Part shown: positions 1 to 8,702 of the stretch, piece after piece | Layout: the number at the start of each line of letters is the position of its first letter | Position numbering within the stretch: the first letter of the stretch is position 1 | Origin: Saccharopolyspora erythraea NRRL 2338 | Lineage (GTDB): Bacteria; Actinomycetota; Actinomycetes; Mycobacteriales; Pseudonocardiaceae | DNA length: 64,000 nt | Reading direction: 5' to 3' | Assembly (NCBI RefSeq): GCF_000062885.1 | Contig: NC_009142.1 | Location: 682,001-746,000, forward strand | Program-made: the position numbers and the translations under genes | The notes under the pieces: model-generated | What the model was told of the DNA's origin: nothing | What the model saw: only the letters and a program-made list of their open reading frames with translations | The model's database searches: none

Positions 1-567
1 ATCAGCGCGGCGCAGCAGCTCACCGGCCGGATCAGGGTTTCGTCGAACCTGTCGGTCTTCGCGCTCGGCGCCGTATACGGTTTGGCGGGGTTCTGCGCCG
101 GGCCGCTGCTCGGCAGCGTGCTCACGGTGTCGGCGACCGGTGGAGACCCGCTCTACGGCGCCGTGCTGCTCGCGGTCTTCGCGCTGGGCATGGCTTTTCC
201 GCTGTTCGTGCTCGCCGTGCTGTGGGACCGCTTCGACATCCGCAACCGGAAGTGGCTGCGCGGGCGGGAGATCGGCGTCGGCCGCTTGCGGGTGCACACC
301 GCGAACCTGGTGTCCGGCCTGGTGTTCGTCGCCATCGGCGTGCTGTTCGTGGTGACCGACGGGACCGCCAATCTCGGTGGCCTGGCCGATGTGGACGGTC
401 AGTTCGCGGTGCAGGTGTGGCTTCGCCGCGCCGTCGCCGGGGTCACCGACGCCCAGGTCCTGCTCGTGGTGGCGGTGGTCGCGCTCGTGGCCGTCCTCTG
501 GCGCATCCGCCACGTCGAGCGCAAGGCCGACCAGGACGCCGAGCGGGAACCCGCTGACCGGGAATAG
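1..567 (+). CDS. CcdA/DsbD-like membrane protein (3' part)
   Basis: The frame is open from the first base, so the start lies outside the window; 188 residues are visible. Hydrophobic segments lie near residues 16-42, 54-75, 103-119 and 151-167, followed by a charged cytoplasmic tail. The motif FCAGP (31-35) inside the first visible segment is typical of the CcdA/DsbD transmembrane family, which passes reducing equivalents from cytoplasmic thioredoxin across the membrane for cytochrome c maturation or thiol repair. Only one cysteine is seen here. It ends just before a strong hairpin shared with convergent sodA. Family call is fairly safe; the exact role is not. Confidence 0.75.
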   Translation: MSAAQQLTGRIRVSSNLSVFALGAVYGLAGFCAGPLLGSVLTVSATGGDPLYGAVLLAVFALGMAFPLFVLAVLWDRFDIRNRKWLRGREIGVGRLRVHTANLVSGLVFVAIGVLFVVTDGTANLGGLADVDGQFAVQVWLRRAVAGVTDAQVLLVVAVVALVAVLWRIRHVERKADQDAEREPADRE

Positions 568-580
568 CCCCTGAACAGCA

Positions 581-618
581 CTTCGGGGCCCTCCGGCGGG
601 AAGTGGAGGGCCCCGAAG
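581..618. terminator. Bidirectional hairpin terminator
   Basis: Perfect 14-bp stem (581-594 with 605-618) and a 10-nt loop, lying between the convergent CcdA-like gene and sodA. It can serve both transcripts. Confidence 0.85.
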
Positions 619-706
619 GCTTCGGCAGCTCAGCTTGTCGGAGCATTCACCGCCGAGTCTCGTCCGCGAGTCCTCGAGTCGTCGGCGGGAGGACGCGCGG
701 GCGGTC

Positions 707-1336
707 TCACGCCGCGGGCAGGCGCAGCCCGTTGTAGCCGGCGCGGGCGTCCTCGAACCGCTTGGCCACCTCGTCCCAGTTGACCACGTTCCACAGCTGC
801 TTGACGTAGTCGGCCTTGACGTTGCGGTACTGCAGGTAGTAGGCGTGCTCCCAGATGTCGAACACCAGCAGCGGCGTGGTGGCGATCGACAGGTTGGAGT
901 GGTGGTCGCGCAGCTGCTGGGTGATCAGCCGCCGACCGACCGGGTCCCAGGCCAGCACGCCCCAGCCGTTGCCCTGGATCGTGGTCGACACCGCCTCCAT
1001 CTGGGCGCGGAACTTGTCGAACGACCCGAAGTCCTGGTCGATGGCCGCCGCCAGCTCCCCGGTGGGCTTGTCCCCGCCGTCGGGGCTGAGGATCTTCCAC
1101 CACACCAGGTGCAGCGAGTGGCCGGCCAGGTTGAACGCCAGCGTGGTCTCCAGCCCGACGATCGAGCCGAAGTCGCCCTTGTCCCGGGCCTCGGCGATCT
1201 TGTCGAGCGTGTCGTTGGCGCCCTTGACGTAGGTCGCGTGGTGCTTGCTGTGGTGCAGCTCGTTGATCTCCCCCGAGATCGCGGGCTCCAGCGCCGCGTA
1301 GTCGTAATCCAACTCGGGCAGCACGTACTGAGCCAT
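707..1336 (-). CDS. sodA: Fe/Mn superoxide dismutase
   Basis: 209-residue cytoplasmic SOD that converts superoxide to hydrogen peroxide and oxygen. The metal ligands are all present: His28 (in ELHHSKHH), His76 (AGHSLH), Asp160 and His164 ([11 protein letters not shown]). The overall sequence, including DHH at 144-146, closely follows mycobacterial SodA. The usual Asn before the second His ligand (xNH) is Leu75 here. Metal choice (Fe or Mn) cannot be read safely from the sequence. ATG start with AGGGAGAA upstream. It stands alone; its 3' end faces the CcdA-like gene across a hairpin. Confidence 0.96.
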   Translation of the reverse strand: MAQYVLPELDYDYAALEPAISGEINELHHSKHHATYVKGANDTLDKIAEARDKGDFGSIVGLETTLAFNLAGHSLHLVWWKILSPDGGDKPTGELAAAIDQDFGSFDKFRAQMEAVSTTIQGNGWGVLAWDPVGRRLITQQLRDHHSNLSIATTPLLVFDIWEHAYYLQYRNVKADYVKQLWNVVNWDEVAKRFEDARAGYNGLRLPAA

Positions 1337-1519
1337 TGAGCGTTCTCCCTACTGCGTCTGTGGCTAAGGGCAGTCTCTAGCAACTGCAAGATACTGGCAA
1401 CAGTCCCGGGTCCGCAGTTCGGGGAGGTGTTGATCTCAGTGGATGGACGGCTCCCTCGCCTGCGGGGCCACGCGGTGACGTGCCGTCGCGGTGATTCGCT
1501 CTGGTTGACCACTTCGGGC

Positions 1520-1640
1520 GATTCCGGCAACATCCACGACGACACCGCGTGAGCGGGGGAAGTCCGGTCGAAGTCCGGCGCTGACCCGCAACGGTAGGCC
1601 GCGCGACGCGCGCGGCGAGCCCGATCACCCGCTCGCGGCG
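1520..1640 (+). promoter_or_regulatory. Cobalamin (B12) riboswitch
   Basis: The stretch carries the conserved cobalamin-aptamer pieces in order: a GGGGGAAGTCCGGT block (1556-1569), AAGTCCGGCGC followed by GACCCGCAAC (1571-1591), and GAGCCCGATCACC (1617-1629), separated by GC-rich stems. It sits in the 5' leader of a substrate-binding-protein/permease/ATPase operon. Known family logic is that adenosylcobalamin binding represses expression of the importer. Boundaries are approximate. Confidence 0.85.
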
Positions 1641-1737
1641 GATGCTCCGACGACCGCCGAGGTCTGCGGTGGGGGCTCAGGACGGCGCCGGAGCGCGCGT
1701 CCGGGCCTTTCCGCGGGCCCTGACCCCGGAAGGCCCG

Positions 1738-2682
1738 ATGCGACGCCTGCTCGTGGTGCTGGCCACCACCCTCCTGCTGGCCGGCTGCGGCACCGCGGCC
1801 TCGACGGGACCCGCCTGGGAGGGGATGCGCGTCGAGAACTGCGGGCGGACGCAGGTCATCGCCGAGCCGCCGCGGCGCGTGGTCAGCCTGAACCAGCACG
1901 CGACCGAGATCCTGCTGGCGCTCGGCCTCGGGGACCGCCTCGTCGGCACCGCCTACCCGGACGACCGCACGCCCCCGGCGTCGGTGGCCGCCGACTACGC
2001 GCGGGTGCCGCTGCTGGCCGTGGAGTACCCGTCGGCCGAGCGCATCCTCGAAGCCGAGCCCGACCTGGTGGTCGGCGGGTACTCCAGCGCGTTCGACGAG
2101 GGCGAGGGCCGCGGCCGGGAGGCGCTGGAGAGCAAGGGCATCGCGACGCTGCTGCTGTCGGAGTCGTGCGCCACCGGACCGACCGGGATGCCCGCGCTGC
2201 TGGCCGACATCGACATGTTCGGCAGCGTGCTGGGCCTGCGGGAGCGGGCGTCGGTGCTGGCCGCCGACATCGAGGGCCGCGTCCGCGCGGTCGAACAGCG
2301 CCTGGCGGGCGTGCCACCGGTCGACGTCTTCGTCTACGACTCCGGCGAGCAGGCGGCCTTCACCCTCGGCGGCCACGGCGTCGGCAACGACGCCCTCACG
2401 CGAGCCGGGGCCCGCAACGTCTTCGCCGACGTCCCGGAGGGCTTCGCGGACGTGAGCTGGGAGCAGGTCGCCTCCCGCGCTCCGCGGGCGATCGTGCTGG
2501 TGGACTACCTGGCCAAGCCCGTGCACGACAAGCGCGCCTACCTCGAGGGCCATCCGCTGGCCTCGGGCACTCCGGCGGTGCGGGCCGACCGCTACAGCAC
2601 GGTCCCGCTGGTCGAGCTGACCGAGGGCATCCGCTTCCCGGACGCCGTCGAGCGGCTGGCGCGGGACCTGCACGGCGCATGA
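1738..2682 (+). CDS. btuF: Cobalamin-binding lipoprotein of ABC importer
   Basis: 314-residue periplasmic-binding-protein family lipoprotein. A short signal sequence ends in the lipobox LAGC (lipidated Cys17), and VVSLNQHATEILLALGLGD is the typical start of the BtuF/FhuD (PF01497) fold. An upstream in-frame ATG at 1642 would lie inside the riboswitch region and put 32 residues ahead of the signal peptide, so the ATG at 1738 is preferred. Its stop overlaps the permease start (ATGA). The riboswitch points to corrinoids as substrate rather than iron siderophores; that assignment rests on the riboswitch. Confidence 0.88.
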   Translation: MRRLLVVLATTLLLAGCGTAASTGPAWEGMRVENCGRTQVIAEPPRRVVSLNQHATEILLALGLGDRLVGTAYPDDRTPPASVAADYARVPLLAVEYPSAERILEAEPDLVVGGYSSAFDEGEGRGREALESKGIATLLLSESCATGPTGMPALLADIDMFGSVLGLRERASVLAADIEGRVRAVEQRLAGVPPVDVFVYDSGEQAAFTLGGHGVGNDALTRAGARNVFADVPEGFADVSWEQVASRAPRAIVLVDYLAKPVHDKRAYLEGHPLASGTPAVRADRYSTVPLVELTEGIRFPDAVERLARDLHGA

Positions 2683-3692
2683 GGGGCGCCGCCGTACACG
2701 TCGTCCTGCTGGCCGCGCTGGTCCTCGCCGGGCTGGTCGCGGTGTCGCTGGGCTCGGTGCACCTGCCGCCCGGGCAGGTCTGGCGGATCCTCGCCGCCCC
2801 GCTGCTGCCGGTGGAGCAGGACTGGACGCAGGTGCGGGCCTCGATCGTCTGGGACTCGCGGCTGCCCCGGGTGGTCACCGCGGTCGTCGTGGGCGCCGCG
2901 CTCGCGCTTGCGGGCGGGATCGCCCAGATCGTCACCTCGAACCCGATGGCCGACCCCTACCTGCTCGGCGTCTCGCAGGGCGCGGGGCTGGCCGTCTCGC
3001 TGGTGACCGTGCTCGGCTTCGGGGCGGGGGCGGTCGGCATGGCGACGCTGCCGGTCGCGGCGTTCGCCGGCGGCCTGCTCGCGCTGCTGTTCGTGCTGGC
3101 CGTGGCGGGACGCTCGGGGTCGGTGACCACGCTCGTCCTCGGCGGGCTCGCCGTCGGGGAGGTCGCCTACGCGCTGACGTCGTTGGTGCTGCACGCCTTC
3201 GCCACCGGCGACCAGGCCAAGCAGGTGCTGTTCTGGATCACCGGCGGCCTCGGCGCGGCGCGCTGGGAGCTGCTGCCCGTGCCCGCGGCGGTGCTGGGCG
3301 CCGGCATCGTCGCCGCGGTCGCAGCCGGACGGTGGATGAACCTGCTGCACGCCGGAGACGACGCGGCCGCGGCGATGGGCCTGCACGCTCGCCGGTTCCG
3401 GCTGCTGTCGCTGGTTGCGGTGTCGCTGCTGGCGGGCACGGCGGTGGCGGTCGCGGGCGGGATCGTGTTCGTCGGCCTGCTGGTGCCGCACGCCGCGGCG
3501 TTCCTGGTCGGCGCGGAGGCGCGGCGGATGCTGTCGGTATCGGCGGTGCTCGGCGCGCTGTTCCTGGTGTTGGCCGACCTCGCCGCGCGGCTGGTGGTCG
3601 CGCCGTCGGAGCTGCCGGTCGGGGTGCTCACCGCGATCGTCGGCGGACCGCTGTTCCTGGTGATGTTGCGGCGGCGGAGGAGGACGGCGTGA
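2679..3692 (+). CDS. btuC: Cobalamin ABC importer permease
   Basis: 337-residue FecCD-family permease with about 8-10 hydrophobic helices and the family motif SNPMADPYLLGVSQGAG near residues 87-103, followed by GIVFVGLLVPHAA near 262-274. It forms the membrane channel of a BtuCD-type type II importer. ATG overlaps the stop of the binding protein, and its own stop overlaps the ATPase start (GTGA), so the three genes are translationally coupled. Confidence 0.9.
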   Translation: MRGAAVHVVLLAALVLAGLVAVSLGSVHLPPGQVWRILAAPLLPVEQDWTQVRASIVWDSRLPRVVTAVVVGAALALAGGIAQIVTSNPMADPYLLGVSQGAGLAVSLVTVLGFGAGAVGMATLPVAAFAGGLLALLFVLAVAGRSGSVTTLVLGGLAVGEVAYALTSLVLHAFATGDQAKQVLFWITGGLGAARWELLPVPAAVLGAGIVAAVAAGRWMNLLHAGDDAAAAMGLHARRFRLLSLVAVSLLAGTAVAVAGGIVFVGLLVPHAAAFLVGAEARRMLSVSAVLGALFLVLADLAARLVVAPSELPVGVLTAIVGGPLFLVMLRRRRRTA

Positions 3693-4477
3693 TCGGTGCG
3701 CGTGGTGTCCGCGTGGTCCTGGACGGCGGGGCCGTGCTGTCCGATGTGGACGTGTCGGTGCGGGAGGGCGAGGTGTTCGGCCTCGTCGGCCCGAACGGCA
3801 GCGGCAAGACGACCTTCCTGCGCACGCTCTACCGCGCCGTGCGCCCGGACGCCGGGGCGGTTGAGGTGGCAGGCCTGCCGGTCGCGAACACCGGGCGCAG
3901 GCGGCTGGCGCGGACGCTGGCGGCGACCACGCAGGAGGCCGAGCACCGGGCGGCGCTGACCGTCAGCGAGGTGGTGGCGCAGGGCCGCGTGCCGCACCTG
4001 GGACTGCTGGAGCCGATGCGAGCCGAGGACCGGCGCATCGTCGGCGAGGCGCTGGTCGCGACGGCGCTGTCCGATGCCGCCGGCCGCGACGTGGGGACGC
4101 TCTCCGGTGGAGAGCGGCAGCGGGTCGCGATCGCCCGCGCGCTGGCGCAGCGACCGCGCGTCCTCGTGCTCGACGAGCCCACCAACCACCTCGACCTGCG
4201 GCACCAGTTCGGCGTGCTCGACCTGCTCGCCGCGTTGGCATCGGACGGGCTGGCGGTGCTGCTGACCCTGCACGACCTGCGGCACGCGGTCGAGTACTGC
4301 CACCGCATCGCCGTGCTGGACGCGGGTCGCGTCGTGGCCACCGGGGCACCGGCCGAGGTGCTCACCGCCGGCCTGCTCGCCGACGTCTTCGGCGTGCGGG
4401 GCCGTGCGCATGTGGTCGACGGCCGTCCGGTGCTGGAGATCCACGGCGCGGTCGCGACCGGACCGACCGCGCCGTAG
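3689..4477 (+). CDS. btuD: Cobalamin ABC importer ATPase
   Basis: 262-residue ABC ATPase of the FepC/BtuD class. Walker A GPNGSGKTT starts at residue 34, then the signature LSGGERQRVAIARAL, Walker B VLVLDEPTNHLD and the switch histidine in LTLHDLRHAV. GTG start overlaps the stop of btuC. It powers corrinoid uptake with btuF and btuC under the B12 riboswitch. Confidence 0.9.
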   Translation: MIGARGVRVVLDGGAVLSDVDVSVREGEVFGLVGPNGSGKTTFLRTLYRAVRPDAGAVEVAGLPVANTGRRRLARTLAATTQEAEHRAALTVSEVVAQGRVPHLGLLEPMRAEDRRIVGEALVATALSDAAGRDVGTLSGGERQRVAIARALAQRPRVLVLDEPTNHLDLRHQFGVLDLLAALASDGLAVLLTLHDLRHAVEYCHRIAVLDAGRVVATGAPAEVLTAGLLADVFGVRGRAHVVDGRPVLEIHGAVATGPTAP

Positions 4478-4521
4478 TCGTCACCCCGTCTGAGGGGTCA
4501 CCTTGCGTGGGCGGAACCTCA

Positions 4522-4556
4522 CGGTTGCGGGGGCGGGCCAAGCGGCTGTGCCGCTT
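4522..4556. repeat. Dispersed repeat copy A with hairpin
   Basis: A 35-nt stretch that recurs at 10349-10382 with a few changes. It ends in a perfect 7-bp hairpin, AAGCGGC-tgt-GCCGCTT (4540-4556). Here it lies between the convergent btuD and GCS2-type genes and probably works as their terminator. Confidence 0.6.
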
Positions 4557-4614
4557 AGAAGATCAAAGACAGGCACTCAGCTCAGACGTCCTCGGGCTCC
4601 GGAGTGCTCGCGTA

Positions 4615-6111
4615 TCACCCGATGGGCCAGGTGTGGACCGGGTCGCCGTTCTCGGCCAGCTCGATGTAGCGGCGCAACATCGCCGCCAGCGCCTCCTGCC
4701 GGTCCATGCCGCGCCGCTCCAGCGCCACCACGGTGTCCCGCTGCCAGGTGGCACCGGTCTGCCGCTTCAGGCAGCGCTGCTCGATGATCCCGAGGTAGCG
4801 CTCCCGGGCGGCGTCGGAGACACCGCACGCGCGCAGGCCGTCGTGGGCCATCGGCAGCAGCCTGCGCAGCACCAGCTCGTCGGGAGCCACCCAGCCCGCG
4901 CTCGGCCAGTACAGGTGTGCGTCCGTGCCGTTGCGGGCGCCGGCGAAGAAGTTCTCCTCGGCCGCCTCGAACGACATCCTCGTCCACAGTGGACGATCTT
5001 GTTCGGTGAGCGCGCGCTGCGCCCCGTAGAAGAACGCCGCGTTGGCCAGCACGTCGACCACCGTCGGCCCCGACGGCAGCACCCGGTTCTCCACCCGCAG
5101 GTGCGGCACCCCGTCCACGAGGTCGTAGACCGGGCGGTTCCACCGCCAGATCGTGCCGTTGTGCAGCCGCAGCTCGGCCAGCACCGGCGCCCGCCCCGCG
5201 TCCAGGGCCGCGACCGGATCCTCGTCCTCCGGTTCCGGCAGCAGCGCGGGGAAGTAGCGCACGTTCTCCTCGAACAGGTCGAAGATCGAGGTGATCCAGC
5301 GCTCCCCGAACCACACCCTCGGCCGCACGCCCTGGTTCTTCAGCTCCTGCGAGCGGGTGTCGGTGGCCTGCTGGAAAAGCGGGATCCGCGTCTCGTGCCA
5401 CAGCGCCTTGCCGAGCAGGAACGGCGAGTTCGAGCCGATGGCGAGCTGGATGCCCGCCAGGCACTGGGCGGCGTTCCAGTGGGCGGCGAAGTCCTCGGGC
5501 GCGACCTGCAGGTGCAGCTGCACCGAGGTCGATGCCGACTCCGGCTGGATGGAGTCGGCGTAGGAGCGCAGCTTGTCGCTGCTGCCGTCGGCGAGCGGCA
5601 CGCCCTCCATGTCCAGCAGCGTCTCCTCGCCGCGCGCGTTGAAGATCTGCTCGTTGAGCAGCTGGTAGCGCGGCAGCTTGGTCAGCCAGTGCGGCTCGAC
5701 GTGCGCCCTGCGCACGGTGGGCAGCGTCCCGATCATCACCAGTTTGGCGCCCGCATCGTGCGCCTTGCCGTCGGCGCGCGCCAGCGCCGTGCGCAGCTCC
5801 TCCTCCAGGTGCAGCGCGCCGTCGCCTGCCAGCACCCGGGGCTCCACGTTGAACTCGACGTTGTTCTGCCCGAGCTCGGTGGTGAACGCCGGATCGCTGA
5901 TCTTCTCCAGGACGATGGTGTTGGACATCGACGGCTCCATGTGCTCGTCGACGAGGTGCAGCTCCATCTCCAGCCCCATCTGCTGGTGCGGGAAGGAGAA
6001 GTTGCCCTCGGCGAGCATCCGGGCGAGCGCGTCGAGCCCCCGCTGCATCTTTTCCCGATAGCGTTGCCGATCCACCGGCCTGAACACCCGGTTGTCCACG
6101 TGCCTTCCCAT
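4615..6111 (-). CDS. GCS2-family glutamate-cysteine ligase-like protein
   Basis: 498-residue soluble protein of the GCS2 carboxylate-amine ligase family (PF04107). The N-terminal GLEMELHLVD block matches the conserved acidic glutamate/metal-binding strand of that fold, and NNVEFNVEP and GSNSPFLLGKALWHETR are further family-like blocks. Actinomycetes make mycothiol rather than glutathione, so the true substrate is uncertain; such genes are often labelled glutamate-cysteine ligase without proof. ATG start, single gene, no obvious operon partner. Confidence 0.75.
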   Translation of the reverse strand: MGRHVDNRVFRPVDRQRYREKMQRGLDALARMLAEGNFSFPHQQMGLEMELHLVDEHMEPSMSNTIVLEKISDPAFTTELGQNNVEFNVEPRVLAGDGALHLEEELRTALARADGKAHDAGAKLVMIGTLPTVRRAHVEPHWLTKLPRYQLLNEQIFNARGEETLLDMEGVPLADGSSDKLRSYADSIQPESASTSVQLHLQVAPEDFAAHWNAAQCLAGIQLAIGSNSPFLLGKALWHETRIPLFQQATDTRSQELKNQGVRPRVWFGERWITSIFDLFEENVRYFPALLPEPEDEDPVAALDAGRAPVLAELRLHNGTIWRWNRPVYDLVDGVPHLRVENRVLPSGPTVVDVLANAAFFYGAQRALTEQDRPLWTRMSFEAAEENFFAGARNGTDAHLYWPSAGWVAPDELVLRRLLPMAHDGLRACGVSDAARERYLGIIEQRCLKRQTGATWQRDTVVALERRGMDRQEALAAMLRRYIELAENGDPVHTWPIG

Positions 6112-6266
6112 GCCGTCTCCCCGCTCGGTCGGCCAAGCACGTCAGCGCCGCGTGCGCGCACGTCAGCACTCCATCAATGGGAGACCCACCGTGACACATC
6201 GATACCCACTGGTACAGAGGCCAAAACGGTGGAGGACGCCCTCACCCGGGCGGGGCGCGGCAGGGG

Positions 6267-7202
6267 TCAGGCCGACGCCTCGTCGAGGCGTTCCACCTCG
6301 GCGTCGGTGAGCGCGCTCTCGGCTGCCGGGAGCAGAGCCGAGAGCTGTTCGGTGTTGCGGGCACTGGCGATCGGTGCAGTCACGTTCCGCTTTCCGAGCA
6401 GCCACGCCAACGCCACCGAGGCAACGGGGAGGTCACGCAGAGTCGCGATTTCGTCCAGTGCGGCGAGCACCTTCACCCCTCGCTCGTCGAGGTAGGCGCG
6501 AGCGCGCTCGGCGCGGGGGCTCTCGGAGCTGGCGTCGCCCGGGCGGTACTTGCCGGTGAGGAAGCCCTTGGCGAGCGCGAAGTACGGCAGCACCGCGAGG
6601 TTCTCGCGCTCGGCGAGCCCGGCCGGCTCGCCCTCGAACTCCGCGCGCTCGACGAGGTTGTAGTGCGGCTGCAACGCCGTGAAACGTGCGAATCCTTCAC
6701 GCTTGGACACCTCGAGCGCCTCGGCGAGGCGCGGCGCGGTGTAGTTCGAGGCGGCGATGTGGCGGACCTTGCCCGAGCGCACCAGCTCGTCGAAGGCGGC
6801 CAGCGTCTCCTCCAGCGGCGTCCGCTCGTCGTCGCGGTGCGCGTAGTAGAGGTCGATGTGGTCGGTGCCCAGCCTGCGCAGCGAATCCTCCGCCGCCGCA
6901 CGGATGTTCTCGGCCCCCAGGCCCGGCCGCCGGTCCCACATCCCGACCTTGGTGGCGATCACGATCCGGTCGCGGTTGCCGCGGGCGCGAAGCCATTCGC
7001 CCAGCACCGCCTCGGACTCGCCGCCCGCGTTGCCCTCGGCGAAGGCGGAGTAGACGTCGGCGGTGTCGACGAAGTTGCCGCCCGCCGCCACGTAGGCGTC
7101 GAGGACTTCGAAGGACCGGTCGCGGTCGGCGGTCCAGCCGAACACGTTGCCGCCGAGGCAGATGGGGAAGACGTCGAGGTCGCTGTCGCCGAGTCGAGCC
7201 AT
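6267..7202 (-). CDS. Aldo/keto reductase
   Basis: 311-residue NADPH-dependent TIM-barrel oxidoreductase of the AKR family (YajO/Tas-like). The catalytic tetrad is visible: Asp46 and Tyr51 in FVDTADVY, Lys85 in IATKVGMWD and His122 in YYAHRDD. The ATG at 7202 begins with the typical MARLGDSDLDVFPICLGGN strand; longer upstream reading adds unlikely residues. It lies downstream of a drug exporter gene but a strong hairpin separates them. Physiological substrate unknown. Confidence 0.88.
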   Translation of the reverse strand: MARLGDSDLDVFPICLGGNVFGWTADRDRSFEVLDAYVAAGGNFVDTADVYSAFAEGNAGGESEAVLGEWLRARGNRDRIVIATKVGMWDRRPGLGAENIRAAAEDSLRRLGTDHIDLYYAHRDDERTPLEETLAAFDELVRSGKVRHIAASNYTAPRLAEALEVSKREGFARFTALQPHYNLVERAEFEGEPAGLAERENLAVLPYFALAKGFLTGKYRPGDASSESPRAERARAYLDERGVKVLAALDEIATLRDLPVASVALAWLLGKRNVTAPIASARNTEQLSALLPAAESALTDAEVERLDEASA

Positions 7203-7232
7203 GGCCGAAAGAACTTCCTCTCCACGTGGCAG

Positions 7233-7258
7233 GGGCTGGGGCCCGCGGGCCCCAGCCC
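7233..7258. terminator. 26-bp perfect palindrome (terminator)
   Basis: Positions 7233-7258 form a perfect GC-only palindrome between the end of the MFS gene and the start of the aldo/keto reductase, both on the minus strand. It probably ends the MFS transcript, only 30 bp before the reductase start codon. Confidence 0.75.
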
Positions 7259-7266
7259 GGGTCGTG

Positions 7267-8559
7267 TCAGCGTTCGGTGGCCGCGACCTCGGCCCGCGCC
7301 GAGCCGCTGGTCCGCGTGGCCACGATCCGCTGGGACGGCCCGCCACGCCGCCCGAGGGTGAGGAACACCGCCGCCGACGCGAGGATCACACCGAACATCA
7401 CCGACACCATCGGCAACGCCGATCCCACGCCGCCCATTCCCACCAGCGGAGCCGCCAGTGCGCCCACGACGAACTGGCTGACGCCCAGCAGCGCCGACGC
7501 GCTGCCGGAGACCTCGCGGTGCTCTGCCAGCGCCAGCGTCGTGGTGTTGGGCATCACGAAGCCCAGCGAGGAGATCATCACGAACAGCGCGCCCAGCAGC
7601 ACCGGCAGCGGCAGCCCGAGCAGCGCCGTGGTCACCAGCACCGCACCGGCCACCGACGCCGTGAGCAGCGCGGTGGTCAGCAACTGTGCCTCGGTGGCCA
7701 CCCGGCCGACCAGCCTGGCGTTGACCTGGCCCGCGGCCACCAGCCCGATCGCGTTCGCGCCGAAGACCATCGCGTAGGTCTGAGGCGACATGCCGTAGAT
7801 GTTCTGCATCACGAACGACGAACCGGAGACGTAGGCGAACATCGCGGCCATCGCCAGTCCCGCCGCGAGCGCGCATCCGAGGAACGACGGCTTGGCCAGC
7901 AGGGTGCCGAAGGTCCGGAACGTCGAGCCGATCCGCGCCGGCTGGCGCCACTGCTTCGGCTTGGTCTCGGGCAGCGCGAACGCCGCGACCGCCATCAGCA
8001 CCACGCCGAAGGCGGTCAGCACGACGAAGACCCCGCGCCAGGTGGTGTGGGCGAGCACCTGCCCGCCGATCACCGGCGCCAGGATCGGCGCCAGCCCGAC
8101 TACGAGCATCAGCGAGGAGAAGAACCTCGCCGCCTCGGCACCCGAGTACAGGTCGCGCACCGACGCGCGGGCGATCACCATGCCCGCCGCCGCGCCGAAC
8201 CCTTGCACCGCGCGCAGAACCGCCAGGGTGTGCACGGACTCGGTCAGTGCACAGAGGACGGTCGCGGCGATGTAGACGGCCAGCCCGGCCAGCAGCGGCT
8301 TGCGCCTGCCGACGGCGTCGCTGACGGGCCCGGCGAAGAGCTGGCCGAAGGCCAGGCCGAGCAGGACGGCGGTGAGGGTGAGCTGCGCCTGCGCCTCGGT
8401 GGCGCCCAGCTCGCGGGTGAGTTCGGGCAGGGCGGGCAGGTACATGTCGATCGACAGCGGCCCGAACGCCGTCAGCCCGCCCAGGATCAGGGCAAAACGG
8501 GCTTTTCTGGATAAACTGGAGTTTCCGGCCTCGACTGCTTCCTCCTCGGCCCGGGGCAT
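7267..8559 (-). CDS. Bcr/CflA-type MFS drug exporter
   Basis: 430-residue membrane protein with 12 predicted helices. TAFGPLSIDMYLPALPEL near the start is the DHA1 Bcr/CflA signature (usually LSTDMYLPA), followed by the MFS loop motif GPVSDAVGRRKPLL. It probably exports drugs by proton antiport; substrate cannot be told. The ATG at 8559 has GAGGAG 7 nt upstream and is preferred to a start 13 codons earlier. Divergent from the TrmH-like gene. Confidence 0.88.
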   Translation of the reverse strand: MPRAEEEAVEAGNSSLSRKARFALILGGLTAFGPLSIDMYLPALPELTRELGATEAQAQLTLTAVLLGLAFGQLFAGPVSDAVGRRKPLLAGLAVYIAATVLCALTESVHTLAVLRAVQGFGAAAGMVIARASVRDLYSGAEAARFFSSLMLVVGLAPILAPVIGGQVLAHTTWRGVFVVLTAFGVVLMAVAAFALPETKPKQWRQPARIGSTFRTFGTLLAKPSFLGCALAAGLAMAAMFAYVSGSSFVMQNIYGMSPQTYAMVFGANAIGLVAAGQVNARLVGRVATEAQLLTTALLTASVAGAVLVTTALLGLPLPVLLGALFVMISSLGFVMPNTTTLALAEHREVSGSASALLGVSQFVVGALAAPLVGMGGVGSALPMVSVMFGVILASAAVFLTLGRRGGPSQRIVATRTSGSARAEVAATER

Positions 8560-8702
8560 GGGTGCTCCTCGCTCCCTGGAAATCGTTGCTTTCGGCAAGC
8601 AACAACGCCGGGACCGCCCGAGTTATGCCGCCGAAGCCCGAATTGATCCCTGTGAGCTGGATCATCATCGGCCCCGGACGGCGGATTCCGGGCAATGCGA
8701 AA

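Noticed and set aside
925-2673. Very long minus-strand frame across sodA and btuF
   Set aside because: It is the out-of-phase shadow of genes with strong third-position G/C bias; the protein is Arg/Pro-rich with no motifs, while the plus-strand btuF frame has a lipobox and family motifs.
4507-6495. Plus-strand 662-codon frame over the GCS2-type gene
   Set aside because: Antisense shadow; composition (Arg/Gln/His/Val) is typical of complement frames, and the minus frame carries the family motifs.
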